Under the pieces are notes generated by a model. The model was not told the DNA's origin, made no database searches, and was given only the letters and a program-made list of their open reading frames with translations. Of a DNA stretch of 21,749 nucleotides, positions 6,979 through 15,756 are shown piece by piece (position 1 is the stretch's first letter; each line of letters starts with the position of its first letter). Location of the stretch: the NCBI GenBank assembly GCA_046050465.1, contig JBJOPS010000043.1, positions 1 through 21,749 of the forward strand, written 5' to 3'. The DNA comes from Egaibacter sp046050465. GTDB lineage: Bacteria > Pseudomonadota > Gammaproteobacteria > Burkholderiales > Burkholderiaceae_C. The translations under genes were made by a program, and so were the position numbers.

Positions 6979-8696
6979 ACGATATTCGTCGCACCATTTT
7001 GTGGGTGATCTTTGGCTTCTCCATGGTACTGTTATGGGATCAGTGGCAGATTCATAACGGCAAACTGGCCACCTTCTTTCCCGTCCCTGGCAAACCTGTG
7101 GCCACGGCTACGAGCGCTGTCGGTGTCGGTGTCGCATCGTCAGGAGTCCCTGCGGCAGTAGGAACTGCTGCTCCCCTGGCTGCGGCAGTTCCAGCAGGGC
7201 AAGTAGTGGCGCTTGCAGCCGCACCAGCGCGTGAGCGCATCGTGGTCACGTCCGACGTGCTGAAACTGACGTTCGATACGGAAGGAGGCTCGCTCGTCAA
7301 GACCGAGTTTCTGAAGCATGTCGATCTGGTCGACAAGACTAGAAATGTTGTTCTCCTGGACGATAGCAAACAGGGCGTTTATGTAGCGCAGTCCGGCTTG
7401 ATTGGAGGCGTGGTTGGGGTCGCTTTTCCAACGCACAAAACCCCAATGGTCATGTCTGGAGCCCGTGAGCTCAAGGATGGCGAGAACACCATTGTTATCA
7501 CGTTCACGTCCCCTGACGTGGGTGGCTTGAAACTGGTCAAAACCTACACCATCAAGCGGGGCGCCTACGATTTGGCTGTCCGGCACGAAGTCACCAATTC
7601 TGGAACCACCGTCGTTACCCCCCAGCTGTATTTGCAGCTGGAGCGGGACGGCAGCAAACCACCCGGAGAGTCCGCGTTCTATTCGACATTCACAGGCCCG
7701 GCGGTTTATACCGAAGCCAAAAAGTACCAGAAGATCGAGTTCAGCGACATCAAAAAGAAGAAAGCGGACTACGAAAAACAGTCCTCCAATGGTTATGTGG
7801 CCATGGTTCAGCATTACTTTGCGAGCGCATGGATATTGCCAGATGGCGTGAAGCGGGATTTTTCGCTGGACGCGGTGGACACGGGCTCATCGGTGGCTGA
7901 CTGCTGCTATCGGGCAACGATGATTGCGCCGCTGGAGTCCATCGCCCCGGGTGCCAGCAAGACGGTTGAAGCCAGCTTTTTTGCCGGACCTCAGGAAGAG
8001 GGTGCTCTTGAAGCGCTGACCCCCGGTCTCGAGCTGGTGAAAGACTATGGATGGCTGACCCCGCTTGCGAAACCACTGTACTGGCTGCTCGACAAGTTGC
8101 AGGGTTTCATTGGTAACTGGGGTTGGTCTATCGTCGCCCTGGTGGTGCTGCTGAAAATCGCCTTCTACTGGCTCAACGCCAAGGCGTATGCCAGTATGGC
8201 CAAAATGAAGGCTATCAACCCCAAAGTGATGGAGATGCGGGAGCGCCTCAAAGACAGCCCTCAGCAGATGCAGCAGGAGATGATGCGGATCTACCGTGAG
8301 GAAAAGGTAAACCCGATGGGCGGCTGCTTTCCGATCATGATCCAGATTCCCGTGTTTATTGCCTTGTATTGGGTGTTATTGTCCAGTGTGGAGATACGCA
8401 ACGCGCCATGGGTGATGTGGATTCATGATTTGTCATCCCCCGATCCTTTTTACATTTTGCCGGTCGTGATGACCGCAACAACGATGCTGCAAACCGCGTT
8501 GAACCCGGCACCACCGGACCCGATGCAGGCCAAGCTGATGTGGTTCATGCCGCTGGCGTTTTCGGTGATGTTCTTCTTCTTCCCGGCGGGCCTGGTGTTG
8601 TACTGGATTACCAACAATGTTCTGTCCATAGCGCAGCAGTGGATCATCAATACCCGCATGGGTGTTCCACCCCAGTTCAACCTGCCGAAGTTCTGA
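6975..8696 (+). CDS. yidC: membrane protein insertase YidC
   Basis: YidC inserts and folds inner-membrane proteins, alone or with SecYEG. The product has 573 aa. A membrane anchor (about 6-22) is followed by an Ala/Val-rich linker. The large periplasmic domain (about 70-350) holds the LKLTFDTEGGSLVKTEFL strand region. The conserved insertase core (about 365-560) includes GNWGWSIVALVVLLK, the cytoplasmic coiled-coil loop with KVMEMRERLKDSPQQMQQEM, NPMGGCFPIMIQIPVFIALY and a C-terminal membrane segment with PAGLVLYWITNN. The length is normal for a Gram-negative YidC. It is coupled to yidD by a 4-nt overlap and precedes mnmE by 13 nt. Confidence 0.98.
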   Translation: MNDIRRTILWVIFGFSMVLLWDQWQIHNGKLATFFPVPGKPVATATSAVGVGVASSGVPAAVGTAAPLAAAVPAGQVVALAAAPARERIVVTSDVLKLTFDTEGGSLVKTEFLKHVDLVDKTRNVVLLDDSKQGVYVAQSGLIGGVVGVAFPTHKTPMVMSGARELKDGENTIVITFTSPDVGGLKLVKTYTIKRGAYDLAVRHEVTNSGTTVVTPQLYLQLERDGSKPPGESAFYSTFTGPAVYTEAKKYQKIEFSDIKKKKADYEKQSSNGYVAMVQHYFASAWILPDGVKRDFSLDAVDTGSSVADCCYRATMIAPLESIAPGASKTVEASFFAGPQEEGALEALTPGLELVKDYGWLTPLAKPLYWLLDKLQGFIGNWGWSIVALVVLLKIAFYWLNAKAYASMAKMKAINPKVMEMRERLKDSPQQMQQEMMRIYREEKVNPMGGCFPIMIQIPVFIALYWVLLSSVEIRNAPWVMWIHDLSSPDPFYILPVVMTATTMLQTALNPAPPDPMQAKLMWFMPLAFSVMFFFFPAGLVLYWITNNVLSIAQQWIINTRMGVPPQFNLPKF

Positions 8697-8709
8697 TATC
8701 AGGCGTGCC

Positions 8710-10116
8710 ATGCTGGCCCGTCATCAGGACCCCATCGTGGCGATCGCCACAGCGCCCGGCAGGGGTGCCGTAGGCATTGTCCGTATCAGTGGCAAGAGGC
8801 TGGGGTCGGTCATCCGGGCGCTTTGTGGCAGGGACCTGAAAGCCAGGGAGGCCACCTACCTTGCGTTTCGCGATGCGTACGGTTTGCCCATTGACCACGG
8901 TCTGGCTATTCATTTCCCGGCACCATATTCATTTACTGGTGAGGATGTGCTGGAATTGCAGGCTCATGGAGGGCCGGTGGTACTGCAGTTGCTGCTGGCA
9001 CGCTGCGTGGAGGTGGCAGAAAGCATGGATCCTGAAACTGGCGCGGCGTGCCTTTCGGGGTTGCGACTGGCTCAGCCCGGTGAGTTCAGCGAGCGGGCGT
9101 TTTTGAACGGAAAACTGGACCTGGCGCAAGCTGAAGCCATCGCGGACCTGATTGATGCCGGCACCGAGCTGGCGGCCCGCAGCGCCAGCAGATCGCTGGC
9201 GGGGGAGTTTTCCGCAGAAATTCATGCGTTGCAGGATGCGCTGATCCATTTACGTATGCTGGTAGAAGCAACTCTGGACTTCCCGGAGGAAGAAATTGAC
9301 TTCCTGCAAAAAGCGGATGCGCGTGGACAGCTATCAAAACTGCAGCAAAAGCTAGCCGAGGTGATGGGCAAAGCCCGGCAGGGTGCCTTGCTTCGCGAGG
9401 GGATCAAGGTAGTTATTGCCGGGCAACCCAATGCGGGTAAATCCTCCCTGCTGAACGCGCTGGCGGGCGCAGAGCTGGCTATCGTCACTCCGATTGCGGG
9501 TACCACACGGGATAAGATTCAAGAGACTATTCAGATTGAAGGTGTTCCGCTGCATGTGATTGATACGGCGGGTTTACGGGACAGCCTGGACGAGGTTGAA
9601 AAAATCGGTATTGCCCGTGCCTGGGCAGAAATCGAAGCCGCTGACGCAGTGCTGCTCCTGCATGATCTGACCCGCCTCCATATGCCAGACTACGTAAAGG
9701 CCGATACACTCATTGGACAAACCCTTCGCAAGAAACTGTCACCCGGTGTGCCAGTGATCGATATCTGGAACAAGGCTGATGTAGCGGTGCCGGCGGGTGA
9801 GTTGAGCGGAATTTCGCTGTCGGCCAAAACGCGTGAAGGCCTGGACAATCTGCGCCGCAGGCTGCTTCATATCGCTGGCTGGCAAAGCGCGCCAGAGGGT
9901 ATTTACATGGCCAGGGAGCGCCATGTTCAGGCATTGATCCGCGTTTCGGCGCGCCTTGACGCAGCGGCAGGGCACCTGCTTGCCAGGGCTCAACCCCTCG
10001 ATTTGCTGGCAGAAGAGCTTCGACTGGCTCAAAACGACCTGAACGAAATCACCGGTGAATTTACTTCTGACGACCTGCTCGGCGTCATTTTTTCCCGTTT
10101 CTGTATTGGCAAATAG
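8710..10116 (+). CDS. mnmE: tRNA modification GTPase MnmE
   Basis: MnmE with MnmG adds the carboxymethylaminomethyl group to wobble U34 of certain tRNAs. The product has 468 aa from the ATG at 8710. An upstream in-frame start would lie inside yidC, and the residues MLARHQDPIVAIATAPGRGA match the known N-terminus. The N-terminal folate-binding domain is about 1-120. The G domain carries GQPNAGKSS (238-246), DTAGLRD (285-291) and NKAD (354-357). It ends in the invariant FCIGK, whose Cys is essential in the family. It is probably cotranscribed with yidC. Confidence 0.98.
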   Translation: MLARHQDPIVAIATAPGRGAVGIVRISGKRLGSVIRALCGRDLKAREATYLAFRDAYGLPIDHGLAIHFPAPYSFTGEDVLELQAHGGPVVLQLLLARCVEVAESMDPETGAACLSGLRLAQPGEFSERAFLNGKLDLAQAEAIADLIDAGTELAARSASRSLAGEFSAEIHALQDALIHLRMLVEATLDFPEEEIDFLQKADARGQLSKLQQKLAEVMGKARQGALLREGIKVVIAGQPNAGKSSLLNALAGAELAIVTPIAGTTRDKIQETIQIEGVPLHVIDTAGLRDSLDEVEKIGIARAWAEIEAADAVLLLHDLTRLHMPDYVKADTLIGQTLRKKLSPGVPVIDIWNKADVAVPAGELSGISLSAKTREGLDNLRRRLLHIAGWQSAPEGIYMARERHVQALIRVSARLDAAAGHLLARAQPLDLLAEELRLAQNDLNEITGEFTSDDLLGVIFSRFCIGK

Positions 10117-10190
10117 AACGTTGTTTCTGTACCAGGCACATGCCCGCGGACTGTTGCACTTCAGATTGATTCCGGTTAACGTACAAAAGT

Positions 10191-10682
10191 ATGAGCGCGT
10201 ATTTTCCATCTTCCAATAAGCCGGACGTTAAGGGCCTGATTCAGGCCCTTGCACAGGACACGGCAGACGACACCCTGAGCCGTGCCGTAACGCCACCGCA
10301 ATGGGAGGCGCTGGCTACTTATTTGCAGCCTTTCTCGATTGCCGAAAGTCAGACGTTAATCACCCAAGGTTCTCAGGATCGAACGGTGTATTTCATCGAG
10401 ACGGGCAGCCTGAGTGTGCACTATGAAGACGACGCAGGTCGCGTTCGGCTGGCGATTCTTGGCGCGGGCTCGGCGGTTGGTGAGGGCGGATTTTTTTCCC
10501 ACCTGCCCCGAAGCGCCACCGTACAGGCGGTTAGCGTGTGCAAATTATGGCGTCTGACGCCGATGAAGTTTGCAGAGCTGTCAAACCGGCAACCCGCTAC
10601 CGCTCTGGCCCTGGTCATGGGTCTGGGTGGTTTGGTGGCCAGACGCATGACCGATCAACGCAGGCGCATTGCGGTGACCTGA
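10191..10682 (+). CDS. stand-alone cyclic-nucleotide-binding-domain protein
   Basis: The product has 163 aa and essentially one domain. Residues about 38-150 form a CRP/FNR-type cNMP-binding beta-roll, with the phosphate-binding cassette GEGGFFSHLPRSATV (97-111) retaining the Gly-Glu and the Arg that usually contact the cyclic nucleotide. There is no helix-turn-helix or kinase domain, and it ends shortly after the C-helix. It may sense a nucleotide and act through a partner. No Shine-Dalgarno precedes the ATG, but no other start is near. It lies 74 nt after mnmE and is followed by a terminator-like hairpin, so it may be a separate unit. The family call is firm; the function is unknown. Confidence 0.8.
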   Translation: MSAYFPSSNKPDVKGLIQALAQDTADDTLSRAVTPPQWEALATYLQPFSIAESQTLITQGSQDRTVYFIETGSLSVHYEDDAGRVRLAILGAGSAVGEGGFFSHLPRSATVQAVSVCKLWRLTPMKFAELSNRQPATALALVMGLGGLVARRMTDQRRRIAVT

Positions 10683-10690
10683 TACATCTG

Positions 10691-10727
10691 ATACACGCAC
10701 TTACACCGCCAGACGAGCGTGTATTTT
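10691..10727 (+). terminator. probable terminator behind the cNMP-domain gene
   Basis: ATACACGC (10691-10698) pairs perfectly with GCGTGTAT (10717-10724) and is followed by a short T run to 10727. The 18-nt loop is long, so it is not ideal. Position and T run fit rho-independent termination before the next gene. Confidence 0.45.
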
Positions 10728-10801
10728 CGGGGTGACGGTTAAACTGATTTGTAATGGAGAGGCTGTTTTGACGGGCTGACTTCTCCAGAAGAAAGAAGCA
10801 C

Positions 10802-11566
10802 ATGTCACTGTTTAACTGGTTTTCCAGAAAACCCCCTTCTTCCCCTCCTCTGGATCAGGACAGCTCCGGGATGGGGCATCCCGACGCAACCGTACCTATG
10901 CTGCCGCCCAACGGTGCCGCATTGGCGTCAGTCCAGCAAATTTCAAAACCAGTCCCGATTGAACCCATGGGTAATGTTGCAAGCCGAAAAACCGAAAGGC
11001 TGGAGCGGCGTGAGCTCCTGTACAACGCGGTTCGCGAATGCATGATGCGTGCCGGCGTCCTGTCGGCCAGTTACAAATTCAAGGTGCTTTCGCTGGATCC
11101 CCGCGGGCGTCAGTATTTGATCATGATGGATTTAGCCAATAAGTCGATCGGTGACACGGGACGCCTGGCAGAGATCGAGGTGCTAATCGCTCAATATGCC
11201 AAGGAGCGTCATGAAATTCTGGTAACCGCCGTTTATTGGAGGACTAACGAGCGGGTGACAGCTGGTCTAACGTGTCATCGATCCACAGTCCCGTCGCTTG
11301 CAGCCGAACCACTTAAGCACAAGCCGGTGGTGATCCCCTTGACGCCTACCAAGGTTGTTCCACAGTACGAGCCTTTGCAAGAGGATGAGGTCGCAGCCTT
11401 CAAAAAAGCAATGGCGCTATCAACAGGCGCATCTGCAGTGAAGGAGAGGGGTGAGCGATTTCGCGGGCTTTCAGATGGGCGGCAGGATTTTGAAGACACA
11501 GAATTAGTTGAGCCTGACAGTCCGACTTCACCACTTGGCACGACGCAATATGGCGATTTGAACTAG
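10802..11566 (+). CDS. uncharacterised 254-aa protein
   Basis: I do not recognise a named family. The protein starts MSLFNWFSRK, after GAAGAAAGAAG at a reasonable distance. It has a low-complexity Pro/Ser region (10-55), then a charged, probably folded core (about 60-155) with RKTERLERRELLYNAVREC and alternating hydrophobic strands such as YKFKVLSLDPRGRQYLIMMD. A variable, probably disordered tail runs to the end. There is no signal peptide or membrane segment. The core mixture of helix and strands suggests a small cytosolic domain. It stands alone between a terminator-like hairpin and the convergent antiporter gene, whose stop codon overlaps its own. Codon use looks like the neighbours, so I take it as real. 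Confidence 0.75.
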   Translation: MSLFNWFSRKPPSSPPLDQDSSGMGHPDATVPMLPPNGAALASVQQISKPVPIEPMGNVASRKTERLERRELLYNAVRECMMRAGVLSASYKFKVLSLDPRGRQYLIMMDLANKSIGDTGRLAEIEVLIAQYAKERHEILVTAVYWRTNERVTAGLTCHRSTVPSLAAEPLKHKPVVIPLTPTKVVPQYEPLQEDEVAAFKKAMALSTGASAVKERGERFRGLSDGRQDFEDTELVEPDSPTSPLGTTQYGDLN

Positions 11567-13548
11567 CCACGCATCAATTTCTGTTCGGCAATGGCTAAAG
11601 CTTGCGCCTTGCCTGACAACACAAGCGTATCCCCATCTTGAAGTAGGGAATTACCGGGGAGACTGATGGCATGGCCGTTGCGGTGACGGACATTTACGAT
11701 CCGAACCCCCAGCGAATCCAGGGCCAAAAAACTCAGTGGTTTGCCAATCGATTTGGCAACGGGAGGTAATGTTACGGTAATCAGGCGATCCAATTTTAAT
11801 TCGTCCAGGGTGTCGTCATCGGAGCCGTGAAAATAGCCGCGTAGGAGGTTATAGCGAGCATCACGCTGATCTTGCACAATGCGAATCACTCGTCGCATGG
11901 GCACGCCGACCAACGCCAATGCATGGCTTGCCAACATAAGAGAGCCCTCGATCGCTTCTGGCACCACTTCCGTTGCACCAGCCTCTCTAAGTATTTCCAG
12001 ATTGAGGTCATCCTGTGTGCGCACAATGACGGGGACATGGGGGGCATGGGCTTTGGTATGTGCCAGTACTCTAATGGCGCCTGCAACTTCGATATGCGTG
12101 ACGACTACAGCGCTGGCGCGAGCCAGACCTGCGGCCATCAGTGCCTGCAGCCGGGCGGCGTCACCAAACACCACTGAGTCGCCAGCTGCCGTGGCCTGAC
12201 CTACTCGGTCTGGATCAAGATCCAGGGCAATATATGGGATGCCCTCACTTTCCAGCATGCGCGCAAGGTTTTGTCCACATCGGCCGTAACCACAAATGAT
12301 CACGTGTTTATTGGCGTTGATCGACTTACGGGCAATTGTGGTCATCTGCAAAGACTGTTGCAGCCATTCACTGGATACCAGCTTCATGACGATACGGTTG
12401 CTATACAGGACGATGAATGGCGTAGCCAGCATGGACAGAACCATGCTGGCCAGAATGGGGTTCAGTAGTGCTGGTGGAACCAGTGAATTTTCCTGTGCCA
12501 GTGTGAGCAATACAAAACCAAACTCTCCGGCCTGAGCCAGATACAAACCTGTGCGCAGTGACACACCCGAGGTGGCGCCAAGTCCTTTGGCCAGCGCGGC
12601 GACCAGCACCGCCTTGAATAGCACGGGGACAGTTACGAGCAACAGCACCAGCGGCCACCGCTCAAGAACCAACCGCCAGTCCAGCAGCATGCCGATACTG
12701 ATGAAGAAAAGGCCCAGCAACACATCGTGAAACGGTCGGATATCCGTCTCCACCTGATGCTTGTACTCGGTCTCGGAAATCAGCATGCCGGCTATAAAGG
12801 CCCCGAGGGCCAGACTCAAGCCAGCCAATTCCGTCAACCAGGCCAAACCCAGGGTGATGAACAGCAGGTTCAGCACAAATAACTCTTCACTCTTGCGCCG
12901 TGCCACCAGTGTGAGCCACCATCGCATCATATGCCGGCCGCCAACCATTAACACGGCAATCAGTACAGTGGCCTTCAGCGCTGCAATGGCCAGGGACTGA
13001 AACATCTGCTCGCCCGATATGCCCAATGCCGGAATCAGCACCAGCAGGGGAACCACGGCCAAATCCTGAAACAGCAACACACCCATAACGCGTTTGCCAT
13101 GTTCGGACTCCAGCTCGATTCGCTCTACCATCAGTTTCACCACAATGGCCGTGCTGCTCATAGCCAGTGCACCCGACAACGCCAGCGCGGTCTGCCAGGT
13201 CATGCCCCAGGTGACAGGCGCCAGGAAAGCCAATCCCATAGCGGCTAGTGTGGCACCTGTCATGGTGGCGGTGACCTGAAACAAACCAAGCCCGAATACA
13301 TGGCGGCGCATGGCTCGCAGCTTGGGCAAATTGAATTCCAGGCCAATCACAAACATCAGGAACACCACACCAAACTCACCGAGGTGACGTACGCCATCGG
13401 AATTCTGGGCCAGCGCCAGAGCATTAGGCCCGATAACCACGCCAACCACCAGGTAACCCAGCATGGGAGGTAATTTAAGCGAGCGGCACGCCACCACGCC
13501 CAGCACGGCAGCCAGCAAATAGAGCAGGGTCAGTTCCAGGGCAGTCAT
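11563..13548 (-). CDS. CPA2-family monovalent cation/proton antiporter (KefB/KefC/YbaL-like)
   Basis: This is a membrane exchanger of the CPA2 family, probably K+ or Na+ against H+. The product has 661 aa. Residues 1-385 form about 12 membrane segments, with GYLVVGVVIGP (31-41), the FMFVIGLEF-like segment at 62-72 and LLFQDLAVVPLL (158-169) typical of the family. A TrkA-N/RCK_N Rossmann domain starts at HVIICGYGRCG (415-425), which could bind NAD(H). A TrkA-C domain follows (about 570-650). Such C-terminal domains gate the channel part by ligand. KefB, KefC and YbaL cannot be separated from sequence alone. The gene is convergent with the 254-aa protein and divergent from kdsD, 44 nt apart. 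Confidence 0.9.
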   Translation of the reverse strand: MTALELTLLYLLAAVLGVVACRSLKLPPMLGYLVVGVVIGPNALALAQNSDGVRHLGEFGVVFLMFVIGLEFNLPKLRAMRRHVFGLGLFQVTATMTGATLAAMGLAFLAPVTWGMTWQTALALSGALAMSSTAIVVKLMVERIELESEHGKRVMGVLLFQDLAVVPLLVLIPALGISGEQMFQSLAIAALKATVLIAVLMVGGRHMMRWWLTLVARRKSEELFVLNLLFITLGLAWLTELAGLSLALGAFIAGMLISETEYKHQVETDIRPFHDVLLGLFFISIGMLLDWRLVLERWPLVLLLVTVPVLFKAVLVAALAKGLGATSGVSLRTGLYLAQAGEFGFVLLTLAQENSLVPPALLNPILASMVLSMLATPFIVLYSNRIVMKLVSSEWLQQSLQMTTIARKSINANKHVIICGYGRCGQNLARMLESEGIPYIALDLDPDRVGQATAAGDSVVFGDAARLQALMAAGLARASAVVVTHIEVAGAIRVLAHTKAHAPHVPVIVRTQDDLNLEILREAGATEVVPEAIEGSLMLASHALALVGVPMRRVIRIVQDQRDARYNLLRGYFHGSDDDTLDELKLDRLITVTLPPVAKSIGKPLSFLALDSLGVRIVNVRHRNGHAISLPGNSLLQDGDTLVLSGKAQALAIAEQKLMRG

Positions 13549-13578
13549 GCCGCCATACTAGCAAGACTGACGCCGGTC

Positions 13579-13595
13579 TATAAAATGCGCTGATG
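13579..13595 (+). promoter_or_regulatory. -10 element almost at the kdsD start codon
   Basis: TATAAA (13579-13584) would start transcription near 13591, only about two bases before the kdsD ATG at 13593. No Shine-Dalgarno precedes that ATG, and no clear -35 is visible. This suggests a leaderless or near-leaderless kdsD mRNA. A two-codon ATG CGC TGA (13585-13593) also ends on the A of the kdsD start. Confidence 0.35.
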
Positions 13596-14594
13596 ACCCC
13601 ATCATTGAAAAAAAATCACCTGCCCCAGGCTGAACAGATCATCCGGCTGGCGCGGGAAACACTGGATATCGAGTCTGACGCCTTGCTGGGCTTGAAATCA
13701 TGCATTGGCGAGTCCTTTGTTCGCGCCGTCGAATTGATGCTCAACGTCAGAGGCCGCGTTGTGGTTATGGGCATGGGGAAAAGTGGACATATTGGCCGCA
13801 AGACGGCTGCGACGCTGGCGTCTACCGGAACCCCCGCCATGTTTGTGCATCCCGCTGAAGCCAGCCATGGTGATCTGGGTATGATCAAATCGGTAGATGT
13901 CGTGCTGGCCATATCCAATAGTGGTGAGTCCGAAGAGTTAACCGCCATTTTGCCGATGCTCAAGCGTCTGTACGTCCCTGTTATCGGCATGACGGGCAAT
14001 GCTGACTCAACTTTGGCACAGTGTGCCGAGGTGCTGCTGTATAGCGGTGTTGAGAAGGAAGCCTGCCCCCTGAATTTGGCCCCTACTGCCAGCACAACCG
14101 CGCAATTGGCTTTGGGAGACGCGCTGGCGGTTGCGTTGCTGGATGCGCGTGGTTTCAAAGCAGAGGATTTCGCCCGGTCGCATCCTGGTGGATCGCTGGG
14201 TCGCAAATTACTTACCCACGTAGGCGATGTGATGCGCTCGGGCCAGGATATTCCCAAAGTGGGGCTTCACGCCAGCTTTGGCGAGTTGATGCGTGAGATG
14301 AGCAAGAAGGGCTTGGGGGCTACTGCCATTGTGGGCGACGACGATGACATACAGGGCATTTTCACGGATGGTGACTTGCGCCGGCTGGTGGAAACGGGGG
14401 CGGACTTGCGAGAGACCATTGCCAGTGAAGTGATGCATGCCAACCCGCACACCATTGCAGTTCATGCGCTGGCGATTGATGCCGTGGAACTGATGGAGAG
14501 ACTGCGCATCACTTGTGTACTGGTCGTGGATGGCATGGGTCGGCTTTGTGGCGCGGTCAATACCAATGATCTGATGCGGGCGAAAGTCATCTGA
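13593..14594 (+). CDS. kdsD: D-arabinose 5-phosphate isomerase (KdsD/KpsF family)
   Basis: KdsD converts ribulose 5-phosphate to arabinose 5-phosphate, the first step towards Kdo for lipopolysaccharide. The product has 333 aa. The SIS isomerase domain (about 35-190) includes GMGKSGHIGRK (60-70), SNSGESEEL (108-116) and HPGGSLGR (197-204). Two CBS domains follow (about 208-270 and 275-333), with FTDGDLRR (257-264) and MHANPHTI. It heads the kdsD-kdsC-lptC-SDR run: only 2 nt separate it from kdsC. Its ATG has no ribosome binding site, so leaderless translation is possible. Confidence 0.95.
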   Translation: MTPSLKKNHLPQAEQIIRLARETLDIESDALLGLKSCIGESFVRAVELMLNVRGRVVVMGMGKSGHIGRKTAATLASTGTPAMFVHPAEASHGDLGMIKSVDVVLAISNSGESEELTAILPMLKRLYVPVIGMTGNADSTLAQCAEVLLYSGVEKEACPLNLAPTASTTAQLALGDALAVALLDARGFKAEDFARSHPGGSLGRKLLTHVGDVMRSGQDIPKVGLHASFGELMREMSKKGLGATAIVGDDDDIQGIFTDGDLRRLVETGADLRETIASEVMHANPHTIAVHALAIDAVELMERLRITCVLVVDGMGRLCGAVNTNDLMRAKVI

Positions 14595-14596
14595 AT

Positions 14597-15142
14597 ATGA
14601 CACCTGCACTCATTTACCCGCCGGAGTTGCTCCTCAAGGCGCAGGGGGTGCGCGTGGCCTTTTTTGACGTGGACGGTGTATTGACAGATGGGGGCCTGTA
14701 TTTTTCTGAGAGTGGCGAGTCGCTCAAGCGATTTTGCACACTGGATGGGCATGGACTCAAGCTGCTGCAGCGGGCGGGTATTGTTCCGGTAATCATTACC
14801 GGGCGGGATTCCAAACCTCTGCGGATACGTTTGCAGGCTCTTGGCATCGAGCATGTCCACTATGGCACGGAGGACAAGCGCCCGGCGGCTGAGCAGACCC
14901 TGAAAACCCTGGGCTTCAGTTGGGACCAATGTGCTGCGATGGGTGACGACTGGCCTGATCTGGCCGTTATGCAGCGGTGTACATTTTCCTGCGCACCGGC
15001 CAATGCGCATGAGGAGGTCCGGGCGCTTGCTCATTATGTGACTCGTGGACGTGGGGGTGAAGGTGCCGCACGCGAGTTCTGTGACGTACTATTGATGGCG
15101 GCCGGTCAATATATGACTTTGCTGGAGGGTTATAAAGCTTGA
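14597..15142 (+). CDS. kdsC: 3-deoxy-D-manno-octulosonate 8-phosphate phosphatase
   Basis: KdsC removes phosphate from Kdo 8-phosphate to give Kdo. The product has 181 aa, the normal length. It is a short HAD-superfamily enzyme. Motif I is FFDVDGVLTDGG (22-33), with the nucleophile and acid Asp24 and Asp26. Motif II is ITGR (67-70). Motif IV is MGDDWPDL (115-122). GRGGEGAAREF (151-161) matches the C-terminal tail that reaches into the neighbouring subunit. It is placed directly after kdsD and ends in a TGA overlapping the lptC TTG start. Confidence 0.95.
   Translation: MTPALIYPPELLLKAQGVRVAFFDVDGVLTDGGLYFSESGESLKRFCTLDGHGLKLLQRAGIVPVIITGRDSKPLRIRLQALGIEHVHYGTEDKRPAAEQTLKTLGFSWDQCAAMGDDWPDLAVMQRCTFSCAPANAHEEVRALAHYVTRGRGGEGAAREFCDVLLMAAGQYMTLLEGYKA
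15124..15129 (+). promoter_or_regulatory. ribosome binding site that favours a TTG start for lptC
   Basis: GGAGGG (15124-15129) lies 9 nt before TTG at 15139, an ideal spacing. It is 24 nt before the alternative ATG at 15154, which has only a GGA one base upstream. This supports TTG initiation coupled to the kdsC stop. Confidence 0.5.
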
Positions 15143-15756
15143 AAGCGATCGGAATGTCACGCCTCATCTGGGAACGGCTATCCCTGTACCTTCCGATTCT
15201 GATAATGGGCTCGCTGGCCTTGGGCACGTATTTGCTGGTTCGTAATGCGCCGGCATTAATGCCGGTCGTCGCCGTCAAACCACTGACGCATGACCCCGAC
15301 TATTTCATGCAAAACTTCTCGATCAGAACATTCCATGCATCTGGGCAGCTAAAAAGTGAACTGCTAGGCGCAGAAGCTTGGCACTATCCGGACACTGATA
15401 CGCTGGAGATCAATCGCATTCGTGCCCGCTCGTACGATAAACATGGCCAAATCACCACGGTTACCGCTGATAGGGCATTGACCAATGCCGATGCCTCGGA
15501 TGTGCAGTTGATAGGTAATGCGACCGTGATTCGGCAAGCGCCAGGGCGGGCAGGGGCGGTTGTCCCGATGGAGTTTCGCAGCGAATTTCTGCATGCATTC
15601 ATGGACATCGAACAAGTCAAATCCAACAAGCCGATTGAATTGATTCGCGGCCAAGACCGGTTTTCAGGGGATTCAATGCATTTTGACAATGTAGGGCGTG
15701 TGGTTGAGCTGCATGGGCGCGTCAAAGGGACGCTGGTGCCAGGCGTGCTCCGGTAA
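15139..15756 (+). CDS. lptC: LPS export ABC transporter periplasmic protein LptC
   Basis: LptC is an inner-membrane-anchored protein that passes lipopolysaccharide from the LptBFG transporter to LptA. The product has 205 aa from the TTG at 15139 (200 from the ATG at 15154). One membrane anchor is seen (YLPILIMGSLALGTYLLVR, about 17-35). A periplasmic beta-jellyroll domain then follows, rich in short strands, with GQLKSELLGAEAWHYPDTDT and IRGQDRFSGDSMHFDNVGRVVE in two stretches typical of LptC/OstA-like folds. It follows kdsC with a 4-nt overlap. lptA and lptB, its usual partners, do not follow here. Confidence 0.9.
   Translation: MKAIGMSRLIWERLSLYLPILIMGSLALGTYLLVRNAPALMPVVAVKPLTHDPDYFMQNFSIRTFHASGQLKSELLGAEAWHYPDTDTLEINRIRARSYDKHGQITTVTADRALTNADASDVQLIGNATVIRQAPGRAGAVVPMEFRSEFLHAFMDIEQVKSNKPIELIRGQDRFSGDSMHFDNVGRVVELHGRVKGTLVPGVLR

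Noticed and set aside
7140..7814. Minus-strand open frame within yidC (224 aa)
   Set aside because: It is antisense to the certain yidC gene, with no motif or ribosome binding site.
9329..9356. AGCTATCAAAACTGCAGCAAAAGCTAGC-like stretch (28 nt) in mnmE as a third copy of the palindromic repeat
   Set aside because: The arms do not match copies A and B, and the protein sequence there (LSKLQQKLAEV) aligns with normal MnmE.
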